A DNA stretch of 64,000 nt from Exiguobacterium sp. s124 (lineage in GTDB: Bacteria; Bacillota; Bacilli; Exiguobacteriales; Exiguobacteriaceae): contig NZ_JACSKH010000001.1 of the NCBI RefSeq assembly GCF_018617485.1, forward strand, positions 1,426,001 to 1,490,000, written 5' to 3'. A program made the translations under genes and the position numbers. Each line of letters opens with the position of its first letter. Position 1 is the stretch's first letter. The notes beneath the pieces are model-generated. The model was given only the letters and a program-made list of their open reading frames with translations. It made no database searches and had not been told where the DNA came from. This document shows, piece after piece, positions 25,562 through 34,498 of the stretch.

Positions 25562-26520
25562 TCATTCCACACCGCAATCTCAGCAGAGTAAATCGTTTCA
25601 ATCTTTCCATCTGCCTCAAGAAGCAACGCGCCCTCTTCGGATATCCCTCGCATGACACCAGATCGCGACGCACGAGAAGCGTTCAACGTAATCGTTTCAT
25701 TCAAATAGGCGGCATGACGCATCCAATTTACTCGAATCGAGTCAAACCCCGCTTCGAGGAATCGATCGTATTCGATTTCAAGTTCAGCTAGCAATTCAGC
25801 TAATAGTTCACTTCGACGGTATCGTTTACCGGTCTCTAGGTAAAGGGAGGTGGCCCGATGTGCCAACTCTTGCGGAACTGCCTCGCCATTGACGTTCACG
25901 CCGAACCCTAAGATGACAGCTTGGATACGGTCGCCTTCCGTCTGCATTTCTGTCAAAATACCGCCGATTTTCTTTCCATTCAATAATAAGTCGTTTGGCC
26001 ATTTAATCGTGACATCAAGGTGTCGATGATTAAGCGCTCTCGCGAAGGCGCTCGCTGCCATCAAAGTCAGTTTCGACGCGTCACGAATTGGCAAATCGGG
26101 TCTCAGGATGATACTCGCCGCAATATTGACTTGTTTCGGGTTATACCAATGTCGCCCGAGTTGTCCCCGTCCTGCAGTCTGCTCCTCACTGATGACGAGT
26201 GTCCCTTCTGGTACATGTTGTTGAGCTAGCTCATGGGCGATTCGTTGTGTCGTATCGATTTGTTCATATGCATGCACAGTTTGACCGAATCGGCCTTTTC
26301 GGAATGAGACGAAAGCTGGTTCATCCAACCGATCGCTCTGTTCGATCAGTTGATATCCTTTACGGGGAATGGTATGAATCTCGTACCCGTCTTGTTTAAG
26401 GGTTTCGATATGTTTCCAAATAGCGGTACGTGAAATATTCAATTGGCGCGCCAATTCTTGTCCGCTCCATACTTCCCCATTTTGTAACAGTGTCAGGACA
26501 CGCCCGCGCGTTGAAGCCAT
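25558..26520 (-). CDS. birA: Bifunctional biotin operon repressor / biotin-protein ligase
   Basis: 320 residues. An N-terminal winged helix (residues ~1-60, SGQELARQLNISRTAIWKHIETL), a ligase core with GRGQLGRHWYNP (biotinyl-AMP site), IKWPNDLLLNGKKIGGIL, and a small C-terminal SH3-like domain. It biotinylates carboxylases and represses biotin genes. It overlaps cca by 28 bp; its GAGGAGG ribosome site lies inside cca. Confidence 0.94.
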   Translation of the reverse strand: MASTRGRVLTLLQNGEVWSGQELARQLNISRTAIWKHIETLKQDGYEIHTIPRKGYQLIEQSDRLDEPAFVSFRKGRFGQTVHAYEQIDTTQRIAHELAQQHVPEGTLVISEEQTAGRGQLGRHWYNPKQVNIAASIILRPDLPIRDASKLTLMAASAFARALNHRHLDVTIKWPNDLLLNGKKIGGILTEMQTEGDRIQAVILGFGVNVNGEAVPQELAHRATSLYLETGKRYRRSELLAELLAELEIEYDRFLEAGFDSIRVNWMRHAAYLNETITLNASRASRSGVMRGISEEGALLLEADGKIETIYSAEIAVWND

Positions 26521-27632
26521 CTTCTCGCCTCCTCTTTCAATACAGTCTCATGATTCGGAATGTCTTGTGAAATGACACGTCGTTCGAGATCGAGCAACAG
26601 GTGCTTGATTGCCTCTCCTCTCGCCCCAAGTTCAAGGGCATCCCGGCCATTGAATTTCAGTTCTTGACGAGATTGGATCGGGAGCAATCGTTTCAGTTCT
26701 CGACTGCGGTCCTTTTCACCATTCATTTTAAAATAAGTCGAGAGCGTGTCTTCATCCGTCATGTAGACCGTCATCACATCGAGCCCCGTCTCACAGAGTT
26801 CGGCGAGCGCCCGAGCCTCCCGCTTGATCGCGTTCGATCGTTTCCATGGCAGTAGCCACGTCTCATCTTTCGCATGATATAAGAAGAGAGCCCAGCCACT
26901 GACTGCGTTCACGGGAGTCCGCTCATCTTGTTGCACCCGCTGCATCAATTCGGTCGTCACGTTCGGTAAATGACGATGGATCCCGAGCTCGACCATCTCG
27001 GCTAACGCTTTTCGGTAGGCAGGTCCGGTCAACAGCTTTTCAAACTCGATCGCGATGCGTTCCATCGCAATCTGTTCGAGCTTATGGCTAAGCGCACTCG
27101 CCGCGTCGCGCAATTGCTCATGTAAGGTAAAATCGAGCTGAGACATGAAACGGAGGGCACGCATGATCCGAAGGGCATCCTCACCGAACCGTTCGAAAGG
27201 ACTCCCGACCGTCCGGATGATCCGTTCCTCTAAATCATGCTGACCCCCAAATAAATCCACGACTTGACCATCATGGAACGCCATCGCGTTCATCGTAAAG
27301 TCGCGACGCAACATGTCCTCTTCGAGTGTCACCCCGAGTGCGACATGGTCCGGACGTCTTGAATCTGAATACGACCCTTCCGAACGAAATGTCGTCACTT
27401 CAAACGGGTGATGGTCAATGATGACCGTGACCGTTCCATGCTCGATACCGGTCGGGACCGATTTCGGGAACAGTGCCATCACTTCCTCCGGAAACAGAGA
27501 AGTGGCCAAGTCGATATCGTCGGGCAAACTTCCAAGCACATAGTCCCGAACGGCCCCACCGACGATGTACGCCTCACCGCCATGTTGTTCGATTGTCTCG
27601 ATGATCTGTTTTGCATACTCCCACTCTGTCAT
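26493..27632 (-). CDS. cca: CCA tRNA nucleotidyltransferase
   Basis: 379 residues. Class II nucleotidyltransferase with AYIVGGAVRDYVLGSLPDDIDLATS (metal-binding DID), RRDFTMNAMAFH, and EDALRIMRALRFMSQL in the neck. It adds or repairs the CCA end of tRNAs. No HD phosphohydrolase domain is visible, as in other Firmicutes Cca. Overlaps bshA by four bases upstream and birA by 28 downstream. Confidence 0.94.
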   Translation of the reverse strand: MTEWEYAKQIIETIEQHGGEAYIVGGAVRDYVLGSLPDDIDLATSLFPEEVMALFPKSVPTGIEHGTVTVIIDHHPFEVTTFRSEGSYSDSRRPDHVALGVTLEEDMLRRDFTMNAMAFHDGQVVDLFGGQHDLEERIIRTVGSPFERFGEDALRIMRALRFMSQLDFTLHEQLRDAASALSHKLEQIAMERIAIEFEKLLTGPAYRKALAEMVELGIHRHLPNVTTELMQRVQQDERTPVNAVSGWALFLYHAKDETWLLPWKRSNAIKREARALAELCETGLDVMTVYMTDEDTLSTYFKMNGEKDRSRELKRLLPIQSRQELKFNGRDALELGARGEAIKHLLLDLERRVISQDIPNHETVLKEEARRWLQRAGVS

Positions 27633-28750
27633 GAAGTCACCACCTGTTCATACAAGCGCTCATATTGTGTCACGATGTCTTGCGAAGCGAAACGCTTCGA
27701 TTTTTCGAGTCCATTTTGTCTGAACCGCTCTTGAAGTACCGTGTCTGTCAGTATGCGTTGCATCGCCAGAGCGGCGATTGTCGCCTCACCTCGCGGCACG
27801 ACAAAGCCGTCCTCGCCGTCCGTGATGACTTCCGGTAAGCCGCCTGCGTCACTGACGACCGATGGAACACCCGTCGCCATCGCCTCGAGTGCGACGAGAC
27901 CGAACGCCTCTTTGTCTGACAATAGGACATGAACGTCACTAATGGAGAGGAGTGCGGCGACTTGCTCTTGTTTCCCGGCAAAGATGACGTCGTCTTCAAG
28001 TCCCATCTCTGCCACGAGACGACGCATCGCACCCATGAGAGGTCCATCTCCGACGAGTAACAGTTTTTTATGCGGAACCTCCATCTTGTCGAACGCCTCA
28101 AGGACAAGGTCGACACGTTTGACGGGACGGAAGTTTGAAATGTGGATGACGACTCGGTCATCTGCCGTCAATCCGTAGCGTTCCCGTAATGTCGGGTCGA
28201 TTTGAGGTGTATAGACCGATTCATCGATAAAGTTGTGAATCACTTGAATCGGTAAATCGCCTGCGATCCGCTCCTCTGTCTCCCGTTTCAAACTATGTGA
28301 GACGGCCGTGATGGCATTCGATTGGCGTAAGCCATAAAGAATCGCCGGTTTCAATTCCTCATCCTCACCGAGCACCGTGATGTCGGTCCCATGTAACGTC
28401 GAGACGATCGGTGTCTTCACACCGGCCATCTCCCGACCGAGCGCGGCACATACAGCATGTGGGACCGCGTAATGCGCATGAATGACATCAAGTCCGAACG
28501 ACTGGATGACACTCGCGATTTTCGCCGATAGCGTCATATCGTAAGGCGGATAGCGAAAGACTGAATATTGATTGATCTCGACTTGGTGGAACGTGATATT
28601 CGGATGGTAGGCGTTTAAACGGAACGGCATACTACTCGTGATGAAGTGGACGTCATGTCCGCGGTCTGCAAGCTTCATCCCGAGTTCTGTCGCTAAAATT
28701 CCCGAGCCTCCGACCGATGGATAACAAAGAATCCCAATCCGATACGTCAT
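27629..28750 (-). CDS. bshA: Bacillithiol synthesis glycosyltransferase BshA
   Basis: 373 residues. GT4-type GT-B fold with PSVGGSGILATELGMKLADRGH at the N-terminus and SDKEAFGLVALEAMATGVPSVVSDAGGLPEV (EX7E) at the C-terminus. BshA joins N-acetylglucosamine from UDP-GlcNAc to L-malate in the first step of bacillithiol synthesis. Coupled by four-base overlaps to bshB1 upstream and cca downstream, as in Bacillus. Confidence 0.94.
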   Translation of the reverse strand: MTYRIGILCYPSVGGSGILATELGMKLADRGHDVHFITSSMPFRLNAYHPNITFHQVEINQYSVFRYPPYDMTLSAKIASVIQSFGLDVIHAHYAVPHAVCAALGREMAGVKTPIVSTLHGTDITVLGEDEELKPAILYGLRQSNAITAVSHSLKRETEERIAGDLPIQVIHNFIDESVYTPQIDPTLRERYGLTADDRVVIHISNFRPVKRVDLVLEAFDKMEVPHKKLLLVGDGPLMGAMRRLVAEMGLEDDVIFAGKQEQVAALLSISDVHVLLSDKEAFGLVALEAMATGVPSVVSDAGGLPEVITDGEDGFVVPRGEATIAALAMQRILTDTVLQERFRQNGLEKSKRFASQDIVTQYERLYEQVVTS

Positions 28751-29430
28751 GTGAGATCACCTGCCTGTTTCACGACATACGGTCGCACTCGCTTCAAACC
28801 TTCCGCATAGGAGACGCCAATCAAACTTCCAAAATGTCGTTCACGGGCGACCACCCGTTCTACATAAGCGTCTGTGAGTGGCGTTTTCACCCCGTCAACA
28901 GGCGTAAATTGACTCGCATAACATTGCAGCGCCTGTGTCTTCACTTCAATTGTCTCGCTAATATCGACACATACGTCTGGCTCGACGTGCGCATTGATCA
29001 TGTATTGGTACACACTTTCCGGTCGATATGCCGGAAGCTCCGGTAAATATTTTCGGATACCCGCGTTGAACAGCGCCTCTGTCACCAAGTACGCACAAGC
29101 TGCATGATCTGGATGACGGTCGACCTCATATGGATAAATCAAGTGTGTCGGACGTTCACGACGAATCAACGAAACGATCGCCTCGAGCTGCTCTGCGCTT
29201 CCATCTATCCCCCGGTCTTTAAAGCCGAGATTTATGCGACGGACACCGAGCACAGCATCTGCCGCACTTGCTTCTCGTTGTCGTGTTTCTACATCACCAT
29301 TCGAAGATAGCTCCGCTCTCGTCAAATCGACGTAAACGACCTCAATCTTCTCTTTTGTCCATTGGGCGGTCATCCCTGCAATCCCGATTTCGATATCATC
29401 TGGATGTGCCCCGATGGCTACTACTTTCAT
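28747..29430 (-). CDS. bshB1: Bacillithiol deacetylase BshB1
   Basis: 227 residues. LmbE/PIG-L deacetylase with the zinc motif AIGAHPDDIEIGIAG, and HPDHAACAYLV as the second zinc-binding element; the middle DRGIDGS matches BshB1. It removes acetate from GlcNAc-malate, giving the substrate of BshC (not in this window). It is first in the bshB1-bshA-cca-birA operon. Its own promoter precedes it. Confidence 0.93.
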   Translation of the reverse strand: MKVVAIGAHPDDIEIGIAGMTAQWTKEKIEVVYVDLTRAELSSNGDVETRQREASAADAVLGVRRINLGFKDRGIDGSAEQLEAIVSLIRRERPTHLIYPYEVDRHPDHAACAYLVTEALFNAGIRKYLPELPAYRPESVYQYMINAHVEPDVCVDISETIEVKTQALQCYASQFTPVDGVKTPLTDAYVERVVARERHFGSLIGVSYAEGLKRVRPYVVKQAGDLT

Positions 29431-29452
29431 CTACATCACCTCTTCTTTGAAA

Positions 29453-29481
29453 AGTATAGCCGACTCGTTTCTGAATGTCAT
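29453..29481 (-). promoter_or_regulatory. Promoter of bshB1-bshA-cca-birA
   Basis: On the minus strand ATGACA (29481-29476), 17-bp spacer, TATACT (29458-29453), 23 bp before the bshB1 start. Confidence 0.65.
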
Positions 29482-29542
29482 ATGTTCAGGGTAGTCAATC
29501 GAACTGTTTTTCGAGTAATCTATCTAAGGGGAGGTGAACTTG

Positions 29543-30418
29543 ATGACGGTACAATTACCGATTCGTGTTCGAAATATTATATTCATTTTAATAGGTTCTT
29601 TTATTTTTGCATTCGGCGTTTATCACTTCAACGTCCAAAACAATTTGGCTGAAGGTGGATTCACCGGAATCACCTTGATTCTTCGGGGTCTCTTTGATAT
29701 CTCGCCCTCCATTACGAACTTGGCGTTAAACATCCCGCTCTTTTTCATGAGTTACAAGTTGTTAGGTCGAACGACGTTCATCTATACACTCATCGGGACG
29801 TTCTCATTCTCACTTTGGTATGCACTCATCGCTAAATATTCTACGCTCGTCATCGACCTGACGGATGATATGGTGCTCGCCAGTTTGTTCGCCGGTCTCT
29901 TTATCGGGGTCGGGCTCGGCATCATCTTCAACAATGGCGGGACGACCGGTGGCGTCGACATTATCGCGCGTCTCGTCCAACGATATATCGGTTGGTCAAT
30001 CGGAAAGACGTTTCTCATCTTCGACTTCTTTGTCATCGTCCTTAGTTTGACGTATCTCGATTACCGTGAGGCGATGTATACACTTCTCGCTGTATATATC
30101 GGGGCACGTGTCATTGACTCGATGCAAGAAGGGACGTATGCCGGTAAAGCGGCGATGATCATCAGTGACCACCGGACCGCCATCGCTGATGGGATTCACG
30201 CAACGATGAACCGCGGCACGACAAGGTTGCTTGCCAAAGGTGGCTACTCGAATCGTGACCTTGAAGTATTGTACGTCGTCGTCGGACGAAATGAAGTGAA
30301 CCGTTTGAAGACGATCGTCAAACAGATCGATCCGCATGCATTTGTCACGTTCCACCACGTCTATGAAGTTGGAGGAGAAGGGTTCACGTTCGATGAGAAT
30401 CGGATTCCGTTGAAGTAA
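29543..30418 (+). CDS. YitT-family membrane protein (DUF161 + DUF2179)
   Basis: 291 residues. Five or six membrane helices in the first ~170 residues, with LAEGGFTGITLILRGLFDISPS and FNNGGTTGGVDIIARLV typical of the YitT family, then a soluble C-terminal DUF2179 domain (TTRLLAKGGYSNRDLEVLYVVVGRNEVNRLK). Transport function is suspected but unproven. GTG at 29534 is part of the ribosome site; ATG at 29543 has GGAGG eight bases upstream. In B. subtilis a YitT paralogue (ypjC) lies in this neighbourhood; here the gene runs opposite to its neighbours. Confidence 0.82.
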   Translation: MTVQLPIRVRNIIFILIGSFIFAFGVYHFNVQNNLAEGGFTGITLILRGLFDISPSITNLALNIPLFFMSYKLLGRTTFIYTLIGTFSFSLWYALIAKYSTLVIDLTDDMVLASLFAGLFIGVGLGIIFNNGGTTGGVDIIARLVQRYIGWSIGKTFLIFDFFVIVLSLTYLDYREAMYTLLAVYIGARVIDSMQEGTYAGKAAMIISDHRTAIADGIHATMNRGTTRLLAKGGYSNRDLEVLYVVVGRNEVNRLKTIVKQIDPHAFVTFHHVYEVGGEGFTFDENRIPLK

Positions 30419-30420
30419 AC

Positions 30421-30458
30421 AAAAATCGCCACGTTCATCATATGAACGGGCGATTTTT
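30421..30458. terminator. Bidirectional terminator between the yitT-like and gre genes
   Basis: Outer stem AAAAATCGCC / GGCGATTTTT and inner stem CGTTCAT / ATGAACG form one long hairpin with T-runs on both strands. Confidence 0.85.
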
Positions 30459-30916
30459 TATGCTTCAATGCTAAGCACTTCGAATGCCAGCGTACCTTCG
30501 GGCGATTCGACGTGTACGATTTGACCAACCGTAGCACCAATCAAATTGCGACCGAGTGGCGATGAGCTTGAAATACTCCCTTGTCCTAAGTCCGCCTCGG
30601 CCTCACTTACGATTCGATAGCTCTCCGTCTCCTCGTCGTTTCGTTCCCGAATGACGACCTTGTTTCCGAATGACACGACGTCCGTTTGTTTGGATTCGAC
30701 GATTGTCGCGTCGTCAAGCAGGCGTTCAAGTTCTAAAATATCCGCCTCCATCCGCTCATAGTCACGTACCGCTTCGACATAGGTGACATCTTCTCGGAAA
30801 TCACAAAACTTTCGCGCCGTCCGCATGCGTTCACGTGCAGCCGTCCGGGCATGCTTTAACGTCGCGAGCCTATTTTTCACTTGATCATGACCCATCGCTG
30901 TCAGTTGTGGCTTCAT
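30458..30916 (-). CDS. GreA/GreB-family transcription factor (paralogue)
   Basis: 152 residues. N-terminal antiparallel coiled coil (about 1-70) and C-terminal FKBP-like domain with SPLGRNLIGATVGQIVHVESPEG, typical of GreA/GreB. At the coil tip the usual GDLKENAEY becomes CDFREDVTY: the two acidic residues that hold the catalytic magnesium are kept but the surroundings differ. It therefore looks like a divergent Gre paralogue acting in the RNA polymerase secondary channel. ATG at 30925 sits on the ribosome site, so 30916 is the start. Confidence 0.8.
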   Translation of the reverse strand: MKPQLTAMGHDQVKNRLATLKHARTAARERMRTARKFCDFREDVTYVEAVRDYERMEADILELERLLDDATIVESKQTDVVSFGNKVVIRERNDEETESYRIVSEAEADLGQGSISSSSPLGRNLIGATVGQIVHVESPEGTLAFEVLSIEA

Positions 30917-30946
30917 GGACAACATCTCCCTCTCTCAACAAATCAA

Positions 30947-30972
30947 AAAATCCCGCCGGTTGACGGGATTTT
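30947..30972 (-). terminator. Terminator of the yugP-like gene
   Basis: Stem AAAATCCCG (30947-30955) / CGGGATTTT (30964-30972), T-rich on the minus strand, after the metallopeptidase stop. Confidence 0.75.
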
Positions 30973-30975
30973 GTT

Positions 30976-31659
30976 CTATTCTTCTCGTGGCATGAAGACG
31001 ATGAGTGCCAAACGAATGAGTTCGGCAACGGCAACGAGCGTCGCAGCCACATATGTCCATGCTGCGGCATTCAATACTTTACGTGCACCTGACTCTTCTG
31101 TCGCCGTCACGATTCCGTGTGACGTCAACTGTGCCATCGCCCGTTTCGAAGCATCGAACTCGACCGGTAGCGTAATCAATTGGAATACGACCGCCCCGAG
31201 CATCATGATGACACCGAGTTGTGCCAACCCGAGTGCGCCGAACAAGAAGCCTCCGAGCAATAACGGGAACGACAAGTTCGACGTAATGTTAACGACTGGA
31301 ACGAGACTATGACGAACGCGCATCATCTTGTAGTCAGTCGCATCTTGAATGACGTGACCAATCTCGTGAGCTGCAATCGCAGCCGATGAAATCGTCGACC
31401 CTTGATATACTTCACGAGACAGACGAACGACTTTATTGACCGGGTCATAGTGGTCACTCATGAGTCCATCGACCATTTCGATTCGTACATTGTGAACACC
31501 GTTCTGTTTCATGATGAAGTCAGCGACTTGTGCGCCTGTGACACCGCTTTGAAGCGGTTGTTTTAAGAACTGTTTGTACGTGCTTTTCACTCGCATCTGG
31601 GCCCATAAAGGGATGAGCATAATCAGTGCAAGATAGAAAATATAGCCACCTAATGACAT
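30976..31659 (-). CDS. YugP-type membrane zinc metallopeptidase
   Basis: 227 residues with an N-terminal helix, a zinc-protease motif AAHEIGHVIQDA near residue 115, and three C-terminal membrane helices (VNITSNLSFPLLLGGFLFG onward). This is the PF04298 (YugP) family of predicted neutral zinc peptidases; substrates are unknown. The gene starts 38 bp after ypjA and has its own terminator. Confidence 0.85.
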   Translation of the reverse strand: MSLGGYIFYLALIMLIPLWAQMRVKSTYKQFLKQPLQSGVTGAQVADFIMKQNGVHNVRIEMVDGLMSDHYDPVNKVVRLSREVYQGSTISSAAIAAHEIGHVIQDATDYKMMRVRHSLVPVVNITSNLSFPLLLGGFLFGALGLAQLGVIMMLGAVVFQLITLPVEFDASKRAMAQLTSHGIVTATEESGARKVLNAAAWTYVAATLVAVAELIRLALIVFMPREE

Positions 31660-31697
31660 TTTCTATTTCACCTCTGCGTGTATTTGATAATTTGATT

Positions 31698-32315
31698 TTA
31701 CATTCTTATGAACTTATTTTCAAGCGAAGGGCGTAGGACGAACGCATATCCCATAAAAAAACATAATCCCGTTAACCAAAACGAGCCGTAGCCGATCCAC
31801 ATGATATGTTCTGCGAGTGACGGATAGCGCGGCCATTGACCGAGCACATAATCGACCACATCATTATGAATTACCCAAATGAGCGAGCAGACAAACGATG
31901 TAACTGTCCATTTCATAAACGGTGCATAGATGAGTGCCTGAAGCGCCATTGCTCCGTGGGAGACCATCAACATGACCGCCATTAAGACGGTGAGGGTCGG
32001 TGCATCAGGCGGTAACGTCCCTAAAAACATGATATTCATGATTACGGCCCATACCCCATATTTGATCAACGTAATGAACGCAAGCGTCTCAAACAGTGGA
32101 GAGCGTTTGTTCGCAATCCATAGCCCGAGCACAATCGTAAAGAAGAGGGATGCCGTTGGGCTGTCCGGAACGAATGGCCAATATACATAAGGTGTATCCC
32201 GTAGTTGAGGTTCATACCAAATATAGCCGTAAATCGTACCTCCTAAGTTGATGACAAATAAAAGAGTCAGTACGATTCGATGCATCAAGAAAGGTTTTAA
32301 AAACGTCGGGTTCAT
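31698..32315 (-). CDS. ypjA: YpjA-like membrane protein (DUF1405)
   Basis: About 205 residues with six membrane segments; the start (FLLFVINLGGTIYGYIWYEPQL-like) and WPFVPDSPTASLFF are the DUF1405 signature. It follows qcrC as in Bacillus. Function is unknown. ATG at 32324 overlaps the purine-rich ribosome site; ATG at 32315 is better spaced. Confidence 0.82.
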   Translation of the reverse strand: MNPTFLKPFLMHRIVLTLLFVINLGGTIYGYIWYEPQLRDTPYVYWPFVPDSPTASLFFTIVLGLWIANKRSPLFETLAFITLIKYGVWAVIMNIMFLGTLPPDAPTLTVLMAVMLMVSHGAMALQALIYAPFMKWTVTSFVCSLIWVIHNDVVDYVLGQWPRYPSLAEHIMWIGYGSFWLTGLCFFMGYAFVLRPSLENKFIRM

Positions 32316-32369
32316 TGTCTCCATCCTTTTTTCTTCAGTTTATCGCAATACGAACAAATAAGTAAAAAA

Positions 32370-32395
32370 GTGTAGCCTGGTTTCTCAGGCTACAC
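32370..32395 (-). terminator. Terminator of qcrABC
   Basis: A 10-bp stem GTGTAGCCTG (32370-32379) / CAGGCTACAC (32386-32395), followed by TTTTTT on the minus strand, right after qcrC. Confidence 0.88.
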
Positions 32396-32403
32396 TTTAT
32401 GGC

Positions 32404-33198
32404 TTACTCGTTATTTTCGCCGCCTTCACCATATGAAGCGATGAACTCAGATAATACTTGTAAATCTTCAGGTGAGCCGTCCCACTGACCAGCAGGCATC
32501 GTCCCAATCCCGTTTACAGCAATATCTGCAATCTCTTCAGCCGTGTACGTCGTACCGACCAAGGCAGGAGCAGCTGCTCCACCTTCTAAGTTTTGACCGT
32601 GACAGTTCACACACGATTGAGCCGAATAAATCTCATATCCTGGTGCAGCTGTATCAATTTCAGGACCTTCACCTGGAATTTGAAGTTCACCTTGTGCATG
32701 AACTTGATCCCAGTGTGTCGTTTGAACAGATTCCCAAGTCAAGTAGAAGACTGAAAGAATACCGAGCATCATGAAACTAATGGCGACTGGTCGTTTCGCA
32801 GGGCGACGCTCGAGACCTTGGTCAAGCCAAGGTGCGATGAGAAGTGCCGTGAACGCCAAACCTGGAATAATGACTGTACCGAGTAAGATCCAGTCTCCAG
32901 CTGCGAATTGATATTTGAGTAACTGATACAAGAACAAGAAATACCAGTCCGGTAATGGAATGTATGACGTGTTCGTTGGATCGGCGATATTTTGAAGCGG
33001 TGGTGCCTCGACAATCGTCAAAGCGATGAATCCGATCAAGAAGACCGAACCTACCATCCACTCTTTAAGCAAGAAGTTTGGCCAAAACGCTTCTGTGCGT
33101 CCTGGATATTCTGAATAGTCTTTTGCAATGTTTTGTTTCCGATTCGAGATTCCTACTCGAGAGTCGGTTACAAATTTCATCCCTTTACCGCGATGCAT
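32404..33198 (-). CDS. qcrC: Menaquinol:cytochrome c reductase, cytochrome b/c subunit
   Basis: 264 residues: a fusion of the subunit-IV part of cytochrome b (three helices; IPLPDWYFLFLYQLLKY has the PDWY quinol-site motif) with a C-terminal cytochrome c domain bearing one heme site, C196-VN-C199-H200, and a distal Met in TMPAGQW. It passes electrons from the Rieske protein onward outside the membrane. The start MHRGKGMKFV matches Bacillus QcrC. AGGAGG precedes. Confidence 0.95.
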   Translation of the reverse strand: MHRGKGMKFVTDSRVGISNRKQNIAKDYSEYPGRTEAFWPNFLLKEWMVGSVFLIGFIALTIVEAPPLQNIADPTNTSYIPLPDWYFLFLYQLLKYQFAAGDWILLGTVIIPGLAFTALLIAPWLDQGLERRPAKRPVAISFMMLGILSVFYLTWESVQTTHWDQVHAQGELQIPGEGPEIDTAAPGYEIYSAQSCVNCHGQNLEGGAAAPALVGTTYTAEEIADIAVNGIGTMPAGQWDGSPEDLQVLSEFIASYGEGGENNE

Positions 33199-33231
33199 AT
33201 CGTTTCTCCTCCTTTTTCTCCTCGAATCGGC

Positions 33232-33903
33232 TTATAGCGGTCCAGAAACCCCTTGTTTACGAATCATCAAGAAGTGGGCTCCCAATAGTCCGAACAATGC
33301 CGCCGGTAAGAAGAAGACGTGGATGGCGAAGAATCGTGCGAGTGTGCTCGCCCCGACAATCTCACCACCGGCGAGAAGTGTCTTCGCAATACCACCGATA
33401 ACCGGTACACTTTCAGCAATTTGAAGCGTAACTTTCGTTGCGAACAACGCTTTCATGTCCCAAGGAAGCAAGTATCCTGTAAGTCCAAGCGCCAAGACGA
33501 CGAAGAACAAGAGTACACCGACGACCCAGTTAAGCTCACGTGGCTTCTTATACGATCCCGTGAAGAACACGCGGAGCGTATGTAAGAATAACATGACGAT
33601 GGCAACGGATGCGCCCCAGTGGTGCATCCCACGAACGATTTGTCCGTGTGCAATTTCATTTTGTAAATAGTACACCGACGCGTGCGCGTTGATGATATCT
33701 GGTACATAGTACATCGTCAAGAACATCCCAGAAAGGATTTGAATGACGATCGTAAAGAATGTCAAACCGCCAAAACAATAGACAAATGCAGAGAAGTGAT
33801 GAGCAGGGTTGACGTGTTCCGGTACTTCGTGGTCTGCGATATCGCGCCAGAGCGGTGTGATGTCTACGCGCTCATCGACCCAATCATAAATTTTTTGTAA
33901 CAT
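33232..33903 (-). CDS. qcrB: Menaquinol:cytochrome c reductase, cytochrome b subunit
   Basis: 223 residues with four membrane helices. The paired heme ligands are seen as H in HHWGASVAIVMLFLHTLRVFF and in the FFAIHVFFLPAALFGLLGAHFLMIR helix; GYLLPWDMKA is the conserved b6 loop. Catalyses menaquinol oxidation with QcrA and QcrC. It lies between qcrA and qcrC with gaps of 15 and 33 bp. Confidence 0.95.
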   Translation of the reverse strand: MLQKIYDWVDERVDITPLWRDIADHEVPEHVNPAHHFSAFVYCFGGLTFFTIVIQILSGMFLTMYYVPDIINAHASVYYLQNEIAHGQIVRGMHHWGASVAIVMLFLHTLRVFFTGSYKKPRELNWVVGVLLFFVVLALGLTGYLLPWDMKALFATKVTLQIAESVPVIGGIAKTLLAGGEIVGASTLARFFAIHVFFLPAALFGLLGAHFLMIRKQGVSGPL

Positions 33904-33918
33904 CGACTAGTCCCCCTC

Positions 33919-34422
33919 TCACTTCTGTGAAATTGGGCTACCTAGATATAGGAAGCCATCTTTTTCTTCTTTTTCGTAACGTGCAAGTGGTGCAGTTGGT
34001 GGTGTACCCGGGATGTTCGTTCCATCTTTTTCATAACGTCCTAAGTGACATGGACAGAAGAATTCTTGTGGACGAGTCGGATCACCTGCAAAAGCTACCT
34101 GACAGCCAAGGTGTGTACAAATCGGAGAAAGTGCGATGATTTCGCCACTTTCTGTTTTGTATACCCATGCTGAAAGTGTTTCTTCAAATTCGTACCAAGC
34201 ATCTTGTGTTTGTTTCTTAAAGTCGACACGTTGCGGCTCAGTCGTGATGTCATCAAGACTCATTACTTTTACTTTGTCGCCTGCTCCAGATTTTTTCAAA
34301 ACCGGATCGATCGCAAAGTTGACCATCGGACTGATCAATGTTGCCGCCATAAAGCCACCTACTCCAGTCAGTGTGTACGTTAAGAACTGACGGCGCGTGA
34401 CTTTTGACCCATTTTGAGCCAT
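33919..34422 (-). CDS. qcrA: Menaquinol:cytochrome c reductase, Rieske iron-sulfur subunit
   Basis: 167 residues. An N-terminal twin-arginine motif (TRRQFLTYTLTG) with a membrane anchor is followed by a Rieske domain: C102-T-H104-LG-C107 and C123-P-C125-H126, which bind the [2Fe-2S] cluster and the disulfide. Export by Tat is expected. First gene of qcrABC with its own promoter. Confidence 0.95.
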   Translation of the reverse strand: MAQNGSKVTRRQFLTYTLTGVGGFMAATLISPMVNFAIDPVLKKSGAGDKVKVMSLDDITTEPQRVDFKKQTQDAWYEFEETLSAWVYKTESGEIIALSPICTHLGCQVAFAGDPTRPQEFFCPCHLGRYEKDGTNIPGTPPTAPLARYEKEEKDGFLYLGSPISQK

Positions 34423-34498
34423 TTCGTTCCCCCCTCATTCGTGTGCATAACCCCATAATTCTTTATGCATTCTTCACAAAAATTTCTCACTCAACAAA

